A DNA stretch of 23,387 nucleotides from Nitrospirota bacterium (GCA_021789735.1 JAJYJB010000041.1:1-23387), one strand, 5' to 3'; shown: positions 6,071 to 15,052, counted from the first letter of the stretch. The notes: generated by a model from the sequence alone, not told the origin. A program made the numbers and translations.

Positions 6071-7597
6071 TTGGCAGGTCGCAAGGAAAACCCGCGGCTC
6101 TATGAAATAAACACCCTCCAGTGGCTGTCCGGGGTCTCGCGGGAAAATGGAGGCAGAAGAGGCGTGGGGGGCGGGCCTTTCACGCTGGGGAGCGTTCCGG
6201 ATGCGGAATGGGACAGGCTGCTTGAGCCGGGGTTCGATTACCTGTGGCTGATGGGGGTGTGGAAAAGAAGCAGGGAAGGACTGAGGATATTCAGGCAAAG
6301 CCCCGAATGGTCGCCTTTCAAGGAATACCTGGACCACCTCCTTCCCGGGTGGAAGGAAGAGGACGTTTACGGTTCCCCCTATTCGATAGCGGCCTATGAG
6401 CCGGACCCTCTCATAGGCACATGGGAGGACCTGCAAAAGGCAAGGGACAGGCTCAACAGGCGGGGCGCGGGCCTGATACTTGATTTTGTGCCGAACCACA
6501 CCGCCCCGGACCACCCCTGGGTCTCCGGACATCCGGACTACTACTTCGCGACGGACAGGGCCGGGTACGAAAAAAGTAAAGACCCGTCGTTTTACTCCAT
6601 GCTGGAAACGGAACACGGGGCCTCGTACATAGCCCGCGGCAAAGACCCGAACTTCCCCGCATGGTCGGACACGGCCCAGCTCAACTATTTCAATCCGGCC
6701 CTGCGCAAGGCCATGCTCGCGGAGCTAAGGAGGATAGCCGGATATGCCGACGGGCTCAGGTGCGACATGGCCATGCTTGTCATCAATGATATCTTCGCCA
6801 GGAACTGGCGCAGCTTTGCCGCAAACGAACAAATGCCCCAGGGGGAGTTCTGGGAGCAGGCGCGCGCCGCCATACCGGGCACGGTCCTGATCGGAGAGGC
6901 CTACTGGAACACGGAGTGGCGGCTCATGGAAATGGGGTTCGACTACCTGTACGACAAAACGTTATATGACAGGCTCAGGCACTCCTCCGCGCAGGAAATA
7001 AAGCTCCATCTTGCGGCCGACGCCGGCTACCAGAAAAAACTTGTCCGCTTCCTGGAAAACCACGATGAGCCCAGAAGCCTTTCTGCCTTCGGTCCGGGCA
7101 GGCTCCGGGCCGCCGCCGTCCTCTTCTCCACCCTGCCGGGGATGAAGCTCTTCTTTCACGGGCAACTGGACGGAAAAAAAACAAAGGTCCCTGTGCAGCT
7201 TTCCAGGGAGGTCGTGGCTGAAGGGCCAAAAAAGGACGTACAAGAATTTTACTCCAGGCTCCTTCCCATTACCGCCCAGGAGGTCTTCAAAAAGGGACAG
7301 TGGAAGCTGAAGGACGTGTTCCCTTTTTCTGACGACAGCCATCATAACCTTATCGCCTATACATGGGGGTTCCCCTATGCGGGAGGGGCCTTGAAGCTTG
7401 TCGTGGTCAACCTGGACGGCCGCATGTCGCAGGGCAGGATACCCATGGCTTCGCTTGACGCGGCAACGGACTACCTGTTCAATGACGAGTTGAACGGACG
7501 TCAATACGGGCGCAAAGGGGCCGAACTGGTCAATGCAGGCCTGCACGTCATCCTGGATGGATACCAGGCCCACGTATTCGATATTAAGCCGGCATAA
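6071..7597 (+). CDS. GH13 alpha-amylase-family glycoside hydrolase/transferase
   Basis: A 508-residue cytoplasmic protein (no signal peptide) with all four conserved GH13 regions: DFVPNH (138-143), GLRCDM with nucleophile D232, LIGEAYW with acid/base E276, and ENHDEP with D332 as transition-state stabiliser. A C-terminal beta domain follows, from about 425 to 508. It should cleave or transfer alpha-glucosyl units from glycogen-like or trehalose/maltose-type substrates; the exact specificity cannot be read. The frame is open far upstream into the LigD-type gene, but homology begins at RLYEINTLQW, so I take TTG 6071, which has AAGGAG spaced eight bases before it. The 203-base gap after the LigD-type gene suggests separate expression. 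No other glycogen gene is adjacent. Confidence 0.85.
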   Translation: MAGRKENPRLYEINTLQWLSGVSRENGGRRGVGGGPFTLGSVPDAEWDRLLEPGFDYLWLMGVWKRSREGLRIFRQSPEWSPFKEYLDHLLPGWKEEDVYGSPYSIAAYEPDPLIGTWEDLQKARDRLNRRGAGLILDFVPNHTAPDHPWVSGHPDYYFATDRAGYEKSKDPSFYSMLETEHGASYIARGKDPNFPAWSDTAQLNYFNPALRKAMLAELRRIAGYADGLRCDMAMLVINDIFARNWRSFAANEQMPQGEFWEQARAAIPGTVLIGEAYWNTEWRLMEMGFDYLYDKTLYDRLRHSSAQEIKLHLAADAGYQKKLVRFLENHDEPRSLSAFGPGRLRAAAVLFSTLPGMKLFFHGQLDGKKTKVPVQLSREVVAEGPKKDVQEFYSRLLPITAQEVFKKGQWKLKDVFPFSDDSHHNLIAYTWGFPYAGGALKLVVVNLDGRMSQGRIPMASLDAATDYLFNDELNGRQYGRKGAELVNAGLHVILDGYQAHVFDIKPA

Positions 7598-7706
7598 AAA
7601 ACCGCCCGGAATAACGGAGAGGCCTCAATATCTTGTTTCCTTTCTGCACTGACAGCTTTTTTGCAACCCGTCCCCCCCGCGACAGTGGTAATATTTTAAT
7701 ATTGCG

Positions 7707-8963
7707 ATGATACCCTTCAAGCACATTTATGCCAAATTTTTCCATTTCAGCACATACCATTCGGTCATGTGCATCATGTATCTGGTCCAGGCCTTCTGGT
7801 TTGTAAAGGCATGGAGGCTGACGGACGGAATAAGGCTGCCCTTTTTCAGAAAACTGCTGCGCTTCCTTCTGGCCCCGGCCGGCCTTGTCCTGATCGCAGC
7901 CGGAATAGACCCGCTCGAACTTAGTCTTTTCCAGCATCAGGGCCCTGTAGACTGGGTTTTGACCGCGGCAAGGGTCTGGCTGTTCGCATCTTGCGTGGGG
8001 TTTTGTTTGGTGGCCGCGGTGCGGGCCGCCGGATGGTTTGCAGTGAAGGCCGCGGCGGCGTTTCGCGGGGGCAAAAAGGCCGGGGAAACGGAACCCCGCC
8101 GGGCCTTTTTGCGGCACCTCGCCTCCGCCGCCGGAAGCGTCCCGTTCATTGTCCTGGCATACGGGTTCGCCACCAGGCTCAGTTACCAGGTGAGAAGGAC
8201 CGAAATACCCGTTGCCAACCTGCCTGAAAAACTTGACGGGCTGAAGATTGTCCAGATCAGCGACATACACTGCGGTGATTTCATGCACCCAGCCGAGGTG
8301 CGCCGCGCTGTGGAAAAGGCAAACCGGCTGAATGCCGACCTCGCCGTCGTCACGGGCGATTTCATAAGCTGGAAGAACGACCCCCTTGAAGACTGCATCA
8401 GGGAGCTTAGCCGCCTCAGCGCCCCGCTGGGCGTGTGGGGCTGCAACGGCAACCACGAAGGCTATGCCGGGGTAGAGCGGCGGGCGCAGGAGCTCTTTCA
8501 CCGCCACGGGATGAGACTGCTGCGCAGGCAAAGGGCGGAAATAGAGTGCCGAGGGGAAAAGATCAACATGATCGGGGTCGACTACCAGATGAATAGAGGC
8601 TCATCCAACTGGAAGATGCAGATGCTCCATGGCGTTGGGCCTCTTGTGCGCAGGGACATGCCGAACATACTGCTGTCACACAACCCGAACACCTTTTACC
8701 GTGCGGCCGTGCTGGGAATAGAGTTGAGCCTCGCCGGACACACGCACGGCGGCCAGATACGCCTCGAAATAGACGGAAAGGACCTGAGCCCCGCTTTTTT
8801 CTACACGGAATTCGTCGCTGGAACGTACCGCCTGCCCTTTTCCGGGGACGGCGCCGGGGCGGCCACCCTGTACGTGAACAGGGGACTTGGCACCATCTGG
8901 ATCCCCGCGCGCATCGAAGTGCCCCCTGAGATAACTCTCCTTACCTTGCGGCGGCCGATATAA
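7707..8963 (+). CDS. Membrane-anchored calcineurin-like metallophosphoesterase
   Basis: A 418-residue protein with an N-terminal membrane region and a C-terminal two-metal phosphoesterase of the YkuE/YaeI type. Hydrophobic segments lie near residues 15-33, 52-67, 84-108 and 138-155. The catalytic domain starts near 180: SDIH (D186, H188), GDF (D218), GNHE (N249, H250), SHNP (H325) and GHTHGG (H345, H347), a complete set of dinuclear metal ligands. Related enzymes hydrolyse phosphodiesters or pyrophosphates, and some act on lipid A precursors or cell-envelope lipids. The substrate here is unknown. It precedes the HD-domain gene by 43 bases and probably shares a transcript with it. No Shine-Dalgarno is visible; AATATT-TT-AATATT lies just before the start. 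Confidence 0.88.
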   Translation: MIPFKHIYAKFFHFSTYHSVMCIMYLVQAFWFVKAWRLTDGIRLPFFRKLLRFLLAPAGLVLIAAGIDPLELSLFQHQGPVDWVLTAARVWLFASCVGFCLVAAVRAAGWFAVKAAAAFRGGKKAGETEPRRAFLRHLASAAGSVPFIVLAYGFATRLSYQVRRTEIPVANLPEKLDGLKIVQISDIHCGDFMHPAEVRRAVEKANRLNADLAVVTGDFISWKNDPLEDCIRELSRLSAPLGVWGCNGNHEGYAGVERRAQELFHRHGMRLLRRQRAEIECRGEKINMIGVDYQMNRGSSNWKMQMLHGVGPLVRRDMPNILLSHNPNTFYRAAVLGIELSLAGHTHGGQIRLEIDGKDLSPAFFYTEFVAGTYRLPFSGDGAGAATLYVNRGLGTIWIPARIEVPPEITLLTLRRPI

Positions 8964-9006
8964 AAACCGGCGGTATGATAAAATTTCGCAGATAAAAGGG
9001 GAAATC

Positions 9007-9795
9007 ATGACCTCAAACGACCTTGTCCGCATGAAAAGACGGTTCTTGAAATATGTAGAGGCCCACGGCATGCAGTCTTCTGACGACCAGCGCAACATCG
9101 AGCTCAAGCGGAGGCACACTCTCAGCGTCCTGCGGGACATGGGCCTGCTTTGCCGGGGGGAAGGCCTTAATGAAAACGATTCTCTAATAGCCAGGGCGGC
9201 CGCCCTGCTGCACGATGCCGGAAGGTTCCCCCAGTACGCTGAATTCAGGACCTTTGATGACAGGGTTTCCGTGAACCATGGTCTTCTCGGGGCGGAGATG
9301 ATCTTGAAGGAAAACTTACTGGAAGGCCTGCCCGGCCCCGAGCGGTCTTTGATCCTGCGGGCCGTAAAATACCACAACGCGTATGCCATCCCCCGGATCG
9401 ACCGCCGGGCGGTCTTCTTCCTGAAGCTCGTGCGGGACGCCGACAAGCTCAATATCTGGAAGGTAATGCTCGATTATTTCGCCCAGCCGCCTGAAAGCAG
9501 GGCAAACGCTGCGGGCCTGGGCCTTCCCGAGGGCAAAAGGGTCTCCGCGGAGATCATCCCGGTTGTCCTTGAGAACCGGGTGGCGCCGATCTCCCTGGTC
9601 AAAAACCTGAAAGACTACAGGGTCCTGCTGTTTTCATGGGTCTTCGGGATCAACTTCAAGACCACTTTCCGCCTGTTTTTCAGAAGAGGGTATGCCAGGG
9701 CGCTCAGGGATTCGCTGCCGCGGGACGGTGAGGTGCAAAAAGCGGTCCTGCATATGGAAGGGTTCGCGCGCTCCCGCGGCCTGGCGTCTTCCTGA
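9007..9795 (+). CDS. HD-domain phosphohydrolase
   Basis: A 262-residue cytoplasmic protein with a canonical HD metal site: H37, H69-D70 in LLHDAGRFPQ, H91 in SVNHGLLGAEM, H123 in KYHN, and D144 in RDADKLN. Such proteins hydrolyse phosphate esters of nucleotides or cyclic nucleotides. It has no GYP motif, so it is not a typical c-di-GMP HD-GYP enzyme, and no RelA synthetase domain. The substrate cannot be assigned. The ATG is preceded by AAGGGGA at good spacing. It follows the metallophosphoesterase gene closely, so the two hydrolases are likely co-transcribed. It converges with the ABC-F gene, with 34 bases between stops. Confidence 0.85.
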   Translation: MTSNDLVRMKRRFLKYVEAHGMQSSDDQRNIELKRRHTLSVLRDMGLLCRGEGLNENDSLIARAAALLHDAGRFPQYAEFRTFDDRVSVNHGLLGAEMILKENLLEGLPGPERSLILRAVKYHNAYAIPRIDRRAVFFLKLVRDADKLNIWKVMLDYFAQPPESRANAAGLGLPEGKRVSAEIIPVVLENRVAPISLVKNLKDYRVLLFSWVFGINFKTTFRLFFRRGYARALRDSLPRDGEVQKAVLHMEGFARSRGLASS

Positions 9796-9829
9796 GCCAC
9801 CCCCGGGGCTTTATCAGTTTTCAGCCCGG

Positions 9830-11764
9830 CTATCCAGACCCTTCCAGCCCGGACAGGCGCTCCTCGAATTCCAGGCGCCTTGCCTCAAGCTCTGCCGTGG
9901 CCGCCGCCAGGTCGTCAAACAGCCTCTCGATCCTCTCCTTTGCCTCGCCCAGGGACCTCGAAAGCCTTTTTATCCCTTCCCCGTCGCCCTTTGTCGAGGC
10001 GATGATCAGCCCCCGGCTGTCACTTTCCACCTGCTCTTCGAGGCCGATGATATTTTCCTCGGCCTCCCTGATCTTTGACTGCAGGCCCCCAAGGACTCTG
10101 GAGCGCTCGGCAACGAGCTGCGCCCTGGCCCGCCTCGTCTCTTTTTCTTTTCCTCTCCCGCCTGGTGCCCTGCCGCCGCCGTTCGGGTCTTTGTTTTTCC
10201 CCGGCTTGCCGGAATTTTTTTGGGCAGCGGCCTCCTCGCCGCTCCAGCCCACCCGGGCAAGAAAGTCCTCATACATGCCTTCAAAGACCCTCACCTGCCC
10301 GCCGTCAAAGACCACAAGGCGCGTGGCCAGGGCGCGCAGCACCATCTCGCTGTGCGTAACCATTATCACCGCGCCTTCAAAGGCCTCTACAGCCTCTATG
10401 AGGGCGTCAATGGACTCCATGTCCAGATGGTTCGTGGGCTCATCCAGAAGAAGGAGGTTCGCTGGCTGGGCGATAAGCTTCCCAAGCAGGACCCGGCTCT
10501 TCTCACCTCCGGAAAGGACGGATATCTTTTTCAGGGCGTCATCCCCGCCAAAGAGCATCGCCCCGCAGATGTTGCGCGCGGCCCCGCGGCCCTGCTCGGG
10601 CATCGAGGACATGATCTCCTCCTCCACCGTCATCGAGGCTGACAGGCGCGAAACGTTCGTCTGCCCGAAATGGGCCAGCGCAGTTTTGGAGCTGTAGCTG
10701 ATGCTGCCCCCGGCGGGCCCCATTTCCCCGGCCATAAGCTTAAGGAGCGTGGTCTTGCCCTGCCCGTTCCGCCCGATCACCGCGATGCGGTCGTTCCTGC
10801 CCACGGACAGGCTGAACCCTTCAAACAGCGGGTTTTTTGAAGGGTCGTAGCCAAAAGACAGGCCCTCCGCCCTCATCAGCCACTTGCTTTCATGCAGGGC
10901 GTAGCTGAATTCGAACTCCAGCCCCTTTTCCTTCGAAAGTTTTCCGAGCTTCTCCTTCTTTTGAAGGCCTTTTATCTTCGACTGCACGGCGCTGGCGCGG
11001 GTGGCCTGCGCCCTGAACCGGTTTATGAACTCCTCCAGCTCCCTGCGTCTTTTTTCCTCGTTTGCGCGCGTGCGCTCGTATACCTCCTCCTCGGCCAGTA
11101 TCTGCTCGTAAAGCTTGTGGGTGCTGCCCGCTATCTTCCTGGTCTTTGCGCGGTGTATCCCTATGGTATGGGTAGTGACGGAGTCCATGAAATCCCTGTC
11201 ATGAGTGATAAGCATAAGCTCCCCCTTCCATTTCCTGAGGAACCGCGCCAGCCACCTGGAGGAGACGATGTCCAGGTAATTCGTAGGCTCGTCAAGCAGG
11301 AGCAGGTCCGGACCTTCGAGAAGGAGCTTGGCCAGGTTCAGCCGCACCTGAAAGCCTCCTGAGAGCTCAAGAGGGTGCCTGGAAAGGTCCTCCGGCTGGA
11401 AGCCAAGCCCCGCCAGGACCACCTTGGCCTTATAGGACTCGCTCTCAAGCGAGCTGTCCGCGCCCAAAAAATCATCCGGCGGAGGGCCGTTTTTCGCAGT
11501 CAGCCCCAGCATGGCCTCATCCAGGACGGTGCCAGCCGAAAAATGTATATGCTGTGAGAGGTGCCCTGCCCTGTAGCCCCTTGGAACGCTTATCGAGCCC
11601 TGGTCGGGCAGCTCCTTGCCCAGTATCAGGCGGAAAAGCGTTGTTTTCCCGGAGCCGTTTCGCCCGGCAAGCCCCGCGCGCTCCCCTGGGCCCAATGTGA
11701 ATGAGGCCCCGTCAAAAAGGACGTGCCTGCCGTACGCCTTTACAATGCCGTTTGCCTGGAGCAT
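9830..11764 (-). CDS. ABC-F family ATPase (Uup/YheS-like)
   Basis: A 644-residue protein with two ABC ATPase modules and no membrane domain, the hallmark of ABC-F proteins that bind the ribosome and relieve stalled translation or give antibiotic protection. Module 1 has Walker A GRNGSGKTT (34-42), signature LSGGFQ (134-139) and LLLLDEPTN. A charged helical linker (P-site tRNA-interaction motif region, about 210-290) follows. Module 2 has Walker A GRNGQGKTT (331-339), LSGGEKSR (418-425) and LLLLDEPTNHLD. Residues about 515-640 are Lys/Gly-rich and then a coiled coil, as in Uup and YheS. The frame is open upstream to 12304, but that part is antisense to the stress-protein gene. I take ATG 11764, where homology starts (MLQANGIVKAYG). 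Confidence 0.92.
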   Translation of the reverse strand: MLQANGIVKAYGRHVLFDGASFTLGPGERAGLAGRNGSGKTTLFRLILGKELPDQGSISVPRGYRAGHLSQHIHFSAGTVLDEAMLGLTAKNGPPPDDFLGADSSLESESYKAKVVLAGLGFQPEDLSRHPLELSGGFQVRLNLAKLLLEGPDLLLLDEPTNYLDIVSSRWLARFLRKWKGELMLITHDRDFMDSVTTHTIGIHRAKTRKIAGSTHKLYEQILAEEEVYERTRANEEKRRRELEEFINRFRAQATRASAVQSKIKGLQKKEKLGKLSKEKGLEFEFSYALHESKWLMRAEGLSFGYDPSKNPLFEGFSLSVGRNDRIAVIGRNGQGKTTLLKLMAGEMGPAGGSISYSSKTALAHFGQTNVSRLSASMTVEEEIMSSMPEQGRGAARNICGAMLFGGDDALKKISVLSGGEKSRVLLGKLIAQPANLLLLDEPTNHLDMESIDALIEAVEAFEGAVIMVTHSEMVLRALATRLVVFDGGQVRVFEGMYEDFLARVGWSGEEAAAQKNSGKPGKNKDPNGGGRAPGGRGKEKETRRARAQLVAERSRVLGGLQSKIREAEENIIGLEEQVESDSRGLIIASTKGDGEGIKRLSRSLGEAKERIERLFDDLAAATAELEARRLEFEERLSGLEGSG

Positions 11765-11863
11765 CCGATATTTTACAGCGGGAAACCGGCGCATATCAAA
11801 AGACAAAAAAAACGAAAACGGCCCATGTGGTTCAACCCGGCAACTCGTGATACACTTTTGATA

Positions 11864-12340
11864 ATGAAAAATATCCTGATCCCCATAGACGGCTCGGAAT
11901 GCTCGATGAAGGCGGTAAGGTACGCGGCCAGGCATTTCTCGGGCATTGAGGGCCTTAAGATAACCCTCCTTCATGTGCTGCCCATGCCCGCGGTCTTCTG
12001 GGACGAGGGGCACATGCTTGGCGAGGAGGAAAAGAAGGAGCGCAGGCGCTTTTTCGAGCAGTGGAGGCTGGAGCAGCGCGAGAGGTTCGAGCCTTCTTTC
12101 AGGGAGGCGTCCGATACCCTTGTGAAAAGCGGGATAGACCGCGCGCGGATAACCGTAAAGGACGCTTCTGACACGGTTGACGCCGCGGACCGCATCCTGG
12201 ATGAGACCAGGGGCGGGGGCTACGACATGCTGCTGATAGGCCACTGCAAGCACGACAGGGCGGCCCACTTCATCCGCGGAAGCGTCACCCTGGAGATAGT
12301 CCACCGGGGCGCGGGGGCCGCGCTCAGCATCATCGAATAG
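11864..12340 (+). CDS. Universal stress protein (UspA family)
   Basis: A 158-residue single-domain Usp. It starts with the family's NILIPIDGSECSMKAV (D9 contacts adenine in ATP-binding members) and has ITLLHVLPMP and a C-terminal DMLLIGHCKHDRAAHFIRGS (residues 121-140). In ATP-binding members the last motif is G-x2-G-x9-G-[S/T]; here G126 is followed by H, C, K, so the second glycine is missing while the final GS (139-140) is kept. ATP binding may be altered. A charged helical insert (about 50-85, KKERRRFFEQWRLEQRERFE) is typical. Longer upstream starts would overlap the ABC-F promoter region, so ATG 11864 is preferred. It is divergent from the ABC-F gene and convergent with thiC. Confidence 0.88.
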   Translation: MKNILIPIDGSECSMKAVRYAARHFSGIEGLKITLLHVLPMPAVFWDEGHMLGEEEKKERRRFFEQWRLEQRERFEPSFREASDTLVKSGIDRARITVKDASDTVDAADRILDETRGGGYDMLLIGHCKHDRAAHFIRGSVTLEIVHRGAGAALSIIE

Positions 12341-12360
12341 TTTTTATTTTCCCCTTTTTC

Positions 12361-13650
12361 CTATTTCCCTTCCCTGAGCGCCCTCTCCACGGTCTTGATC
12401 GCGCAGAATTCTCCGCACATGGAGCAGACGTTCTTCTCTGTGGGAGGCACGGCGGCGCGGTAGGCGGCCACCTTCTCCGGGTTGAAGCTCATGCCTATCA
12501 TTCCGTCCCAGTCCAGGGCCTTTCTCATCCTGGCCATCTTCCTGTCCTTGTCCATTGCACCGGGGATGCCTTTGGCGAGGTCGGCCGCGTGGGCCGCGAT
12601 CCTGGAGGCTATGAGCCCCTCTTTGACGTCCTCGATGTCAGGCAGCCGGATATGCTCCGAAGGGGTGAGGTAACACAGGAAGTCCGCCCCGGCGGCCCCG
12701 GCCAGAGCGCCACCTATGGCGCCAACGATGTGGTCGTAGCCCACGCCGATGTCCGTAACCAGAGGGCCAAGCACGTAGAAGGGCGCGCCCTTGCAAATCT
12801 CCTTCTGGAGCTTTATGTTCAGCTCCACCTGGTTCAGGGGCACATGGCCCGGCCCCTCGATTATCACCTGAACGCCGGCATCGAGGGCCGCGTCCCTGAG
12901 CTCGCCAAGGACAAGCAGCTCCTCCATCTGCGCCCTGTCGGTTGCGTCCTCAAGGCAGCCCGGGCGCATGGCGTCACCCAGGCTCAGGGTGAGGTCGTAT
13001 CTTTTTGCGATCTCAAGCAGCCTGCCGTAATCCTCATAAAACGGGTTCTCCCGCCCGTTATAGACCATCCACTCAAACAGGAACGAACCGCCCCTGCTCA
13101 CCACGTCCAGCACGCGCCCCTCGGACTTAAACCTCTCTATCGCCTTACGAGTGATGCCAACGTGCACGGTGACGAAGTCCACACCCTCCTTCGCGTGCTC
13201 CTCCACGGCGGAGAACATATCGTCCGCGCTCATGTGCTTTATCATGCCGCGGGCCTCCACGGCCTTTACGGCGGCCTCGTAGATGGGGACGGTGCCGAAA
13301 CAGAAAGGGTATTCCCGGATGATAAGGCTTCTCAGCTCCTTTATCCTGCCGCCGGTGGACAGGTCCATTACGGCATCGGCCCCGTATCTAGCCAGGACGT
13401 CCAGCTTGGCCCTTTCTTCTTCAAGGGAGTCCTTGTCCCTGGAGGTGCCTATGTTCGCGTTTATCTTGGTCTTTAACCCCTTGCCTATTCCAAGAGGGGC
13501 TATGCCGTGCCCGGAGTTCCTGGCGATCACCGCCTGCCCCTCCGCTATCTCAACGGCGAGCCGCTCCGGCTCCAGACCCTCCTTGAGCGCAGCGTCCCTT
13601 ACCTCGTCCGTTATTATTCCAGCCTTCGCGAGCTCTATCCTTGTCTTCAT
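12361..13650 (-). CDS. thiC: Phosphomethylpyrimidine synthase ThiC
   Basis: A 429-residue radical SAM enzyme that rearranges aminoimidazole ribotide into hydroxymethylpyrimidine phosphate, the pyrimidine half of thiamine. Recognisable stretches are GTSRDKDSLEEE, DLSTGG, PIYEA, EGPGHVPLNQVE, YVLGPLVTDIGVGYDH and FLCYLTPSEH. The C-terminal cluster motif is CSMCGEFC (C409, C412, C416). The spacing CX2CX3C is one residue shorter than the CX2CX4C of E. coli ThiC, and the protein lacks the long N-terminal domain, so it is the short form. It is the last gene of the operon; its ATG overlaps the thiE stop (ATGA), indicating translational coupling. The thiSGE context and riboswitch argue against the benzimidazole-forming paralogue BzaF. 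Confidence 0.95.
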   Translation of the reverse strand: MKTRIELAKAGIITDEVRDAALKEGLEPERLAVEIAEGQAVIARNSGHGIAPLGIGKGLKTKINANIGTSRDKDSLEEERAKLDVLARYGADAVMDLSTGGRIKELRSLIIREYPFCFGTVPIYEAAVKAVEARGMIKHMSADDMFSAVEEHAKEGVDFVTVHVGITRKAIERFKSEGRVLDVVSRGGSFLFEWMVYNGRENPFYEDYGRLLEIAKRYDLTLSLGDAMRPGCLEDATDRAQMEELLVLGELRDAALDAGVQVIIEGPGHVPLNQVELNIKLQKEICKGAPFYVLGPLVTDIGVGYDHIVGAIGGALAGAAGADFLCYLTPSEHIRLPDIEDVKEGLIASRIAAHAADLAKGIPGAMDKDRKMARMRKALDWDGMIGMSFNPEKVAAYRAAVPPTEKNVCSMCGEFCAIKTVERALREGK

Positions 13651-14270
13651 TCAAATGCCCTCATGAACTTGTATGTTTCCCCCTTGATGTCATCCGCCCC
13701 GAAAATCCCGGAAATCAGGGCGGCGCCAAACGCGCCGGCCGCCATTACACTCTTTATGTTCCAGGTCTTTATCCCGCCTATTGCGAAAACCGGAATATCA
13801 AGCGCCCTTGCGGCCTCCCCAAGTTTCTGAAGCCCTAGCGGCGCGCCGTATGCCTTTTTGGACGGGGTCTCGAACACGGGCCCGAAAGTTATAAAATCAG
13901 CCCCGCCTCTTTGGGCCGCTGCGGCCTGCTCCACCGAATGGGCGGAAACCCCTATCAGCAGCCCACGGCCTCCCGGCATCCTTCTTACGGCCTCGGGCGG
14001 CATGCTCTGCCCGCCAAGGTGAACGCCATCCGCCTGGCAGGACAGGGCCACGTCCGCCCTGTCGTTTATAAAAAGCCTGGCGGACCATCTTCTTGTAAGC
14101 TCCCTCAGCGCGCACGCGAGCTCCAAAAGCCCCCGCACGGGCATGTCCTTTTCCCGGAGCTGCACGGCCTTTACACCCGCCTCAAGCGCCTTGCCTACGG
14201 CCTGCGGAAGTCCCGCCCGCCCTCCGGCGCTTCCTTCTGTTATCAGATAGAGCCTGAAATCAGGCCTCAA
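13647..14270 (-). CDS. thiE: Thiamine-phosphate synthase ThiE
   Basis: A 207-residue TIM-barrel enzyme joining HMP pyrophosphate and thiazole phosphate into thiamine phosphate. Signature segments are [15 protein letters not shown] (diphosphate binding), [42 protein letters not shown] and VFAIGGI. The start codon is TTG at 14270-14268, overlapping the thiG stop as TTGA; no ATG in this frame lies nearby. The stop overlaps the thiC start as ATGA. This double overlap makes thiG-thiE-thiC one tightly coupled translation unit. Length is normal for the family. Confidence 0.93.
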   Translation of the reverse strand: MRPDFRLYLITEGSAGGRAGLPQAVGKALEAGVKAVQLREKDMPVRGLLELACALRELTRRWSARLFINDRADVALSCQADGVHLGGQSMPPEAVRRMPGGRGLLIGVSAHSVEQAAAAQRGGADFITFGPVFETPSKKAYGAPLGLQKLGEAARALDIPVFAIGGIKTWNIKSVMAAGAFGAALISGIFGADDIKGETYKFMRAFE

Positions 14271-15052
14271 AGGAGCATACCCTCAAGCGGGCTGCTTGCC
14301 GTCGCATAGAGCTTCTTTGATATCCTGCCCGCTCCGAAGGAGAGACGTCCGGCCATGACGGCGTGCTTCATGGCGCTTGCCATCGCCACAGGGTCCTTTG
14401 CCCCGGCGATACCCGTATTTATCAGGACCGCGTCGCAGCCAAGCTCCATCGCTATGGCGGCGTCCGAGGCTGAGCCCACGCCCGCGTCCACCACCACAGG
14501 GCAGCCATGGGGCTGGGCCACCGTCTCAATGATGATTTTTATATTGTACGGGTTCCTGATGCCAAGGCCCGAGCCTATCGGGGCCCCGAGCGGCATAACG
14601 CATGCGGCCCCGGCATCAAGGAGTCTTTTTGCCATGATCGGGTCGTCATTCGTATAGGGGAAGACTATGAACCCTTCTTTGGCCAGCGTCTCGGTCGCCT
14701 GCAAAAGGCCGATAACATCGGGGAAAAGGGTCTTCTCGTCCCCGATGACCTCAAGCTTCACCATATCAGACAGGCCCGCCTCCCTTCCAAGCCTTGCGTA
14801 CCTGAGCGCGTCTTCCACCGTGTAACAGCCGGCGGTGTTTGGCAGTATCTTGTATTTTCCGAGGTCTATAAAGTTAAGAAGGCTCTGGGCCGTGCGCTTC
14901 AGGTCCACCCTGCGGACCGAGACCGTGACCACGTCCGTACCCGAGGCCTCGAGCGCCTGCGCCATCTCCTCGAAGCTGCGGTACTTCCCGGTGCCCACCC
15001 ACAGCCTGGAGCCAAACTCGATGCCCTTTATGATCAGTCTGTCTTCTTTCAT
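14267..15052 (-). CDS. thiG: Thiazole synthase ThiG
   Basis: A 261-residue TIM-barrel enzyme forming thiazole phosphate from deoxyxylulose phosphate, ThiS thiocarboxylate and dehydroglycine. The Schiff-base lysine is K99 in [10 protein letters not shown]. Other family stretches are [48 protein letters not shown] and [13 protein letters not shown]. The ATG is preceded by a strong AAGGAGG six bases upstream, so this gene gets its own ribosome entry after the 65-base gap from thiS. No dehydroglycine source (thiO or thiH) or thiF is in the window; they must be encoded elsewhere. Confidence 0.95.
   Translation of the reverse strand: MKEDRLIIKGIEFGSRLWVGTGKYRSFEEMAQALEASGTDVVTVSVRRVDLKRTAQSLLNFIDLGKYKILPNTAGCYTVEDALRYARLGREAGLSDMVKLEVIGDEKTLFPDVIGLLQATETLAKEGFIVFPYTNDDPIMAKRLLDAGAACVMPLGAPIGSGLGIRNPYNIKIIIETVAQPHGCPVVVDAGVGSASDAAIAMELGCDAVLINTGIAGAKDPVAMASAMKHAVMAGRLSFGAGRISKKLYATASSPLEGMLL

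Noticed and set aside
9796..9829. GGGGCTTT to AAGCCC-like pairing as a terminator between the HD and ABC-F genes
   Set aside because: Pairing is short and broken, with no T run on either strand.
11765..12304. N-terminal extension of the ABC-F protein
   Set aside because: The extension is antisense to the universal stress protein gene and has no family similarity; homology begins at MLQANGIVKAYG.
12589..13476. Long open frame antisense to thiC
   Set aside because: ThiC is certain on the other strand. Long antisense frames are expected in GC-rich genes.
12361..13650. Possible BzaF (5-hydroxybenzimidazole synthase) instead of ThiC
   Set aside because: The gene is translationally coupled to thiE and thiG and sits under a TPP riboswitch, with no cobalamin genes nearby.
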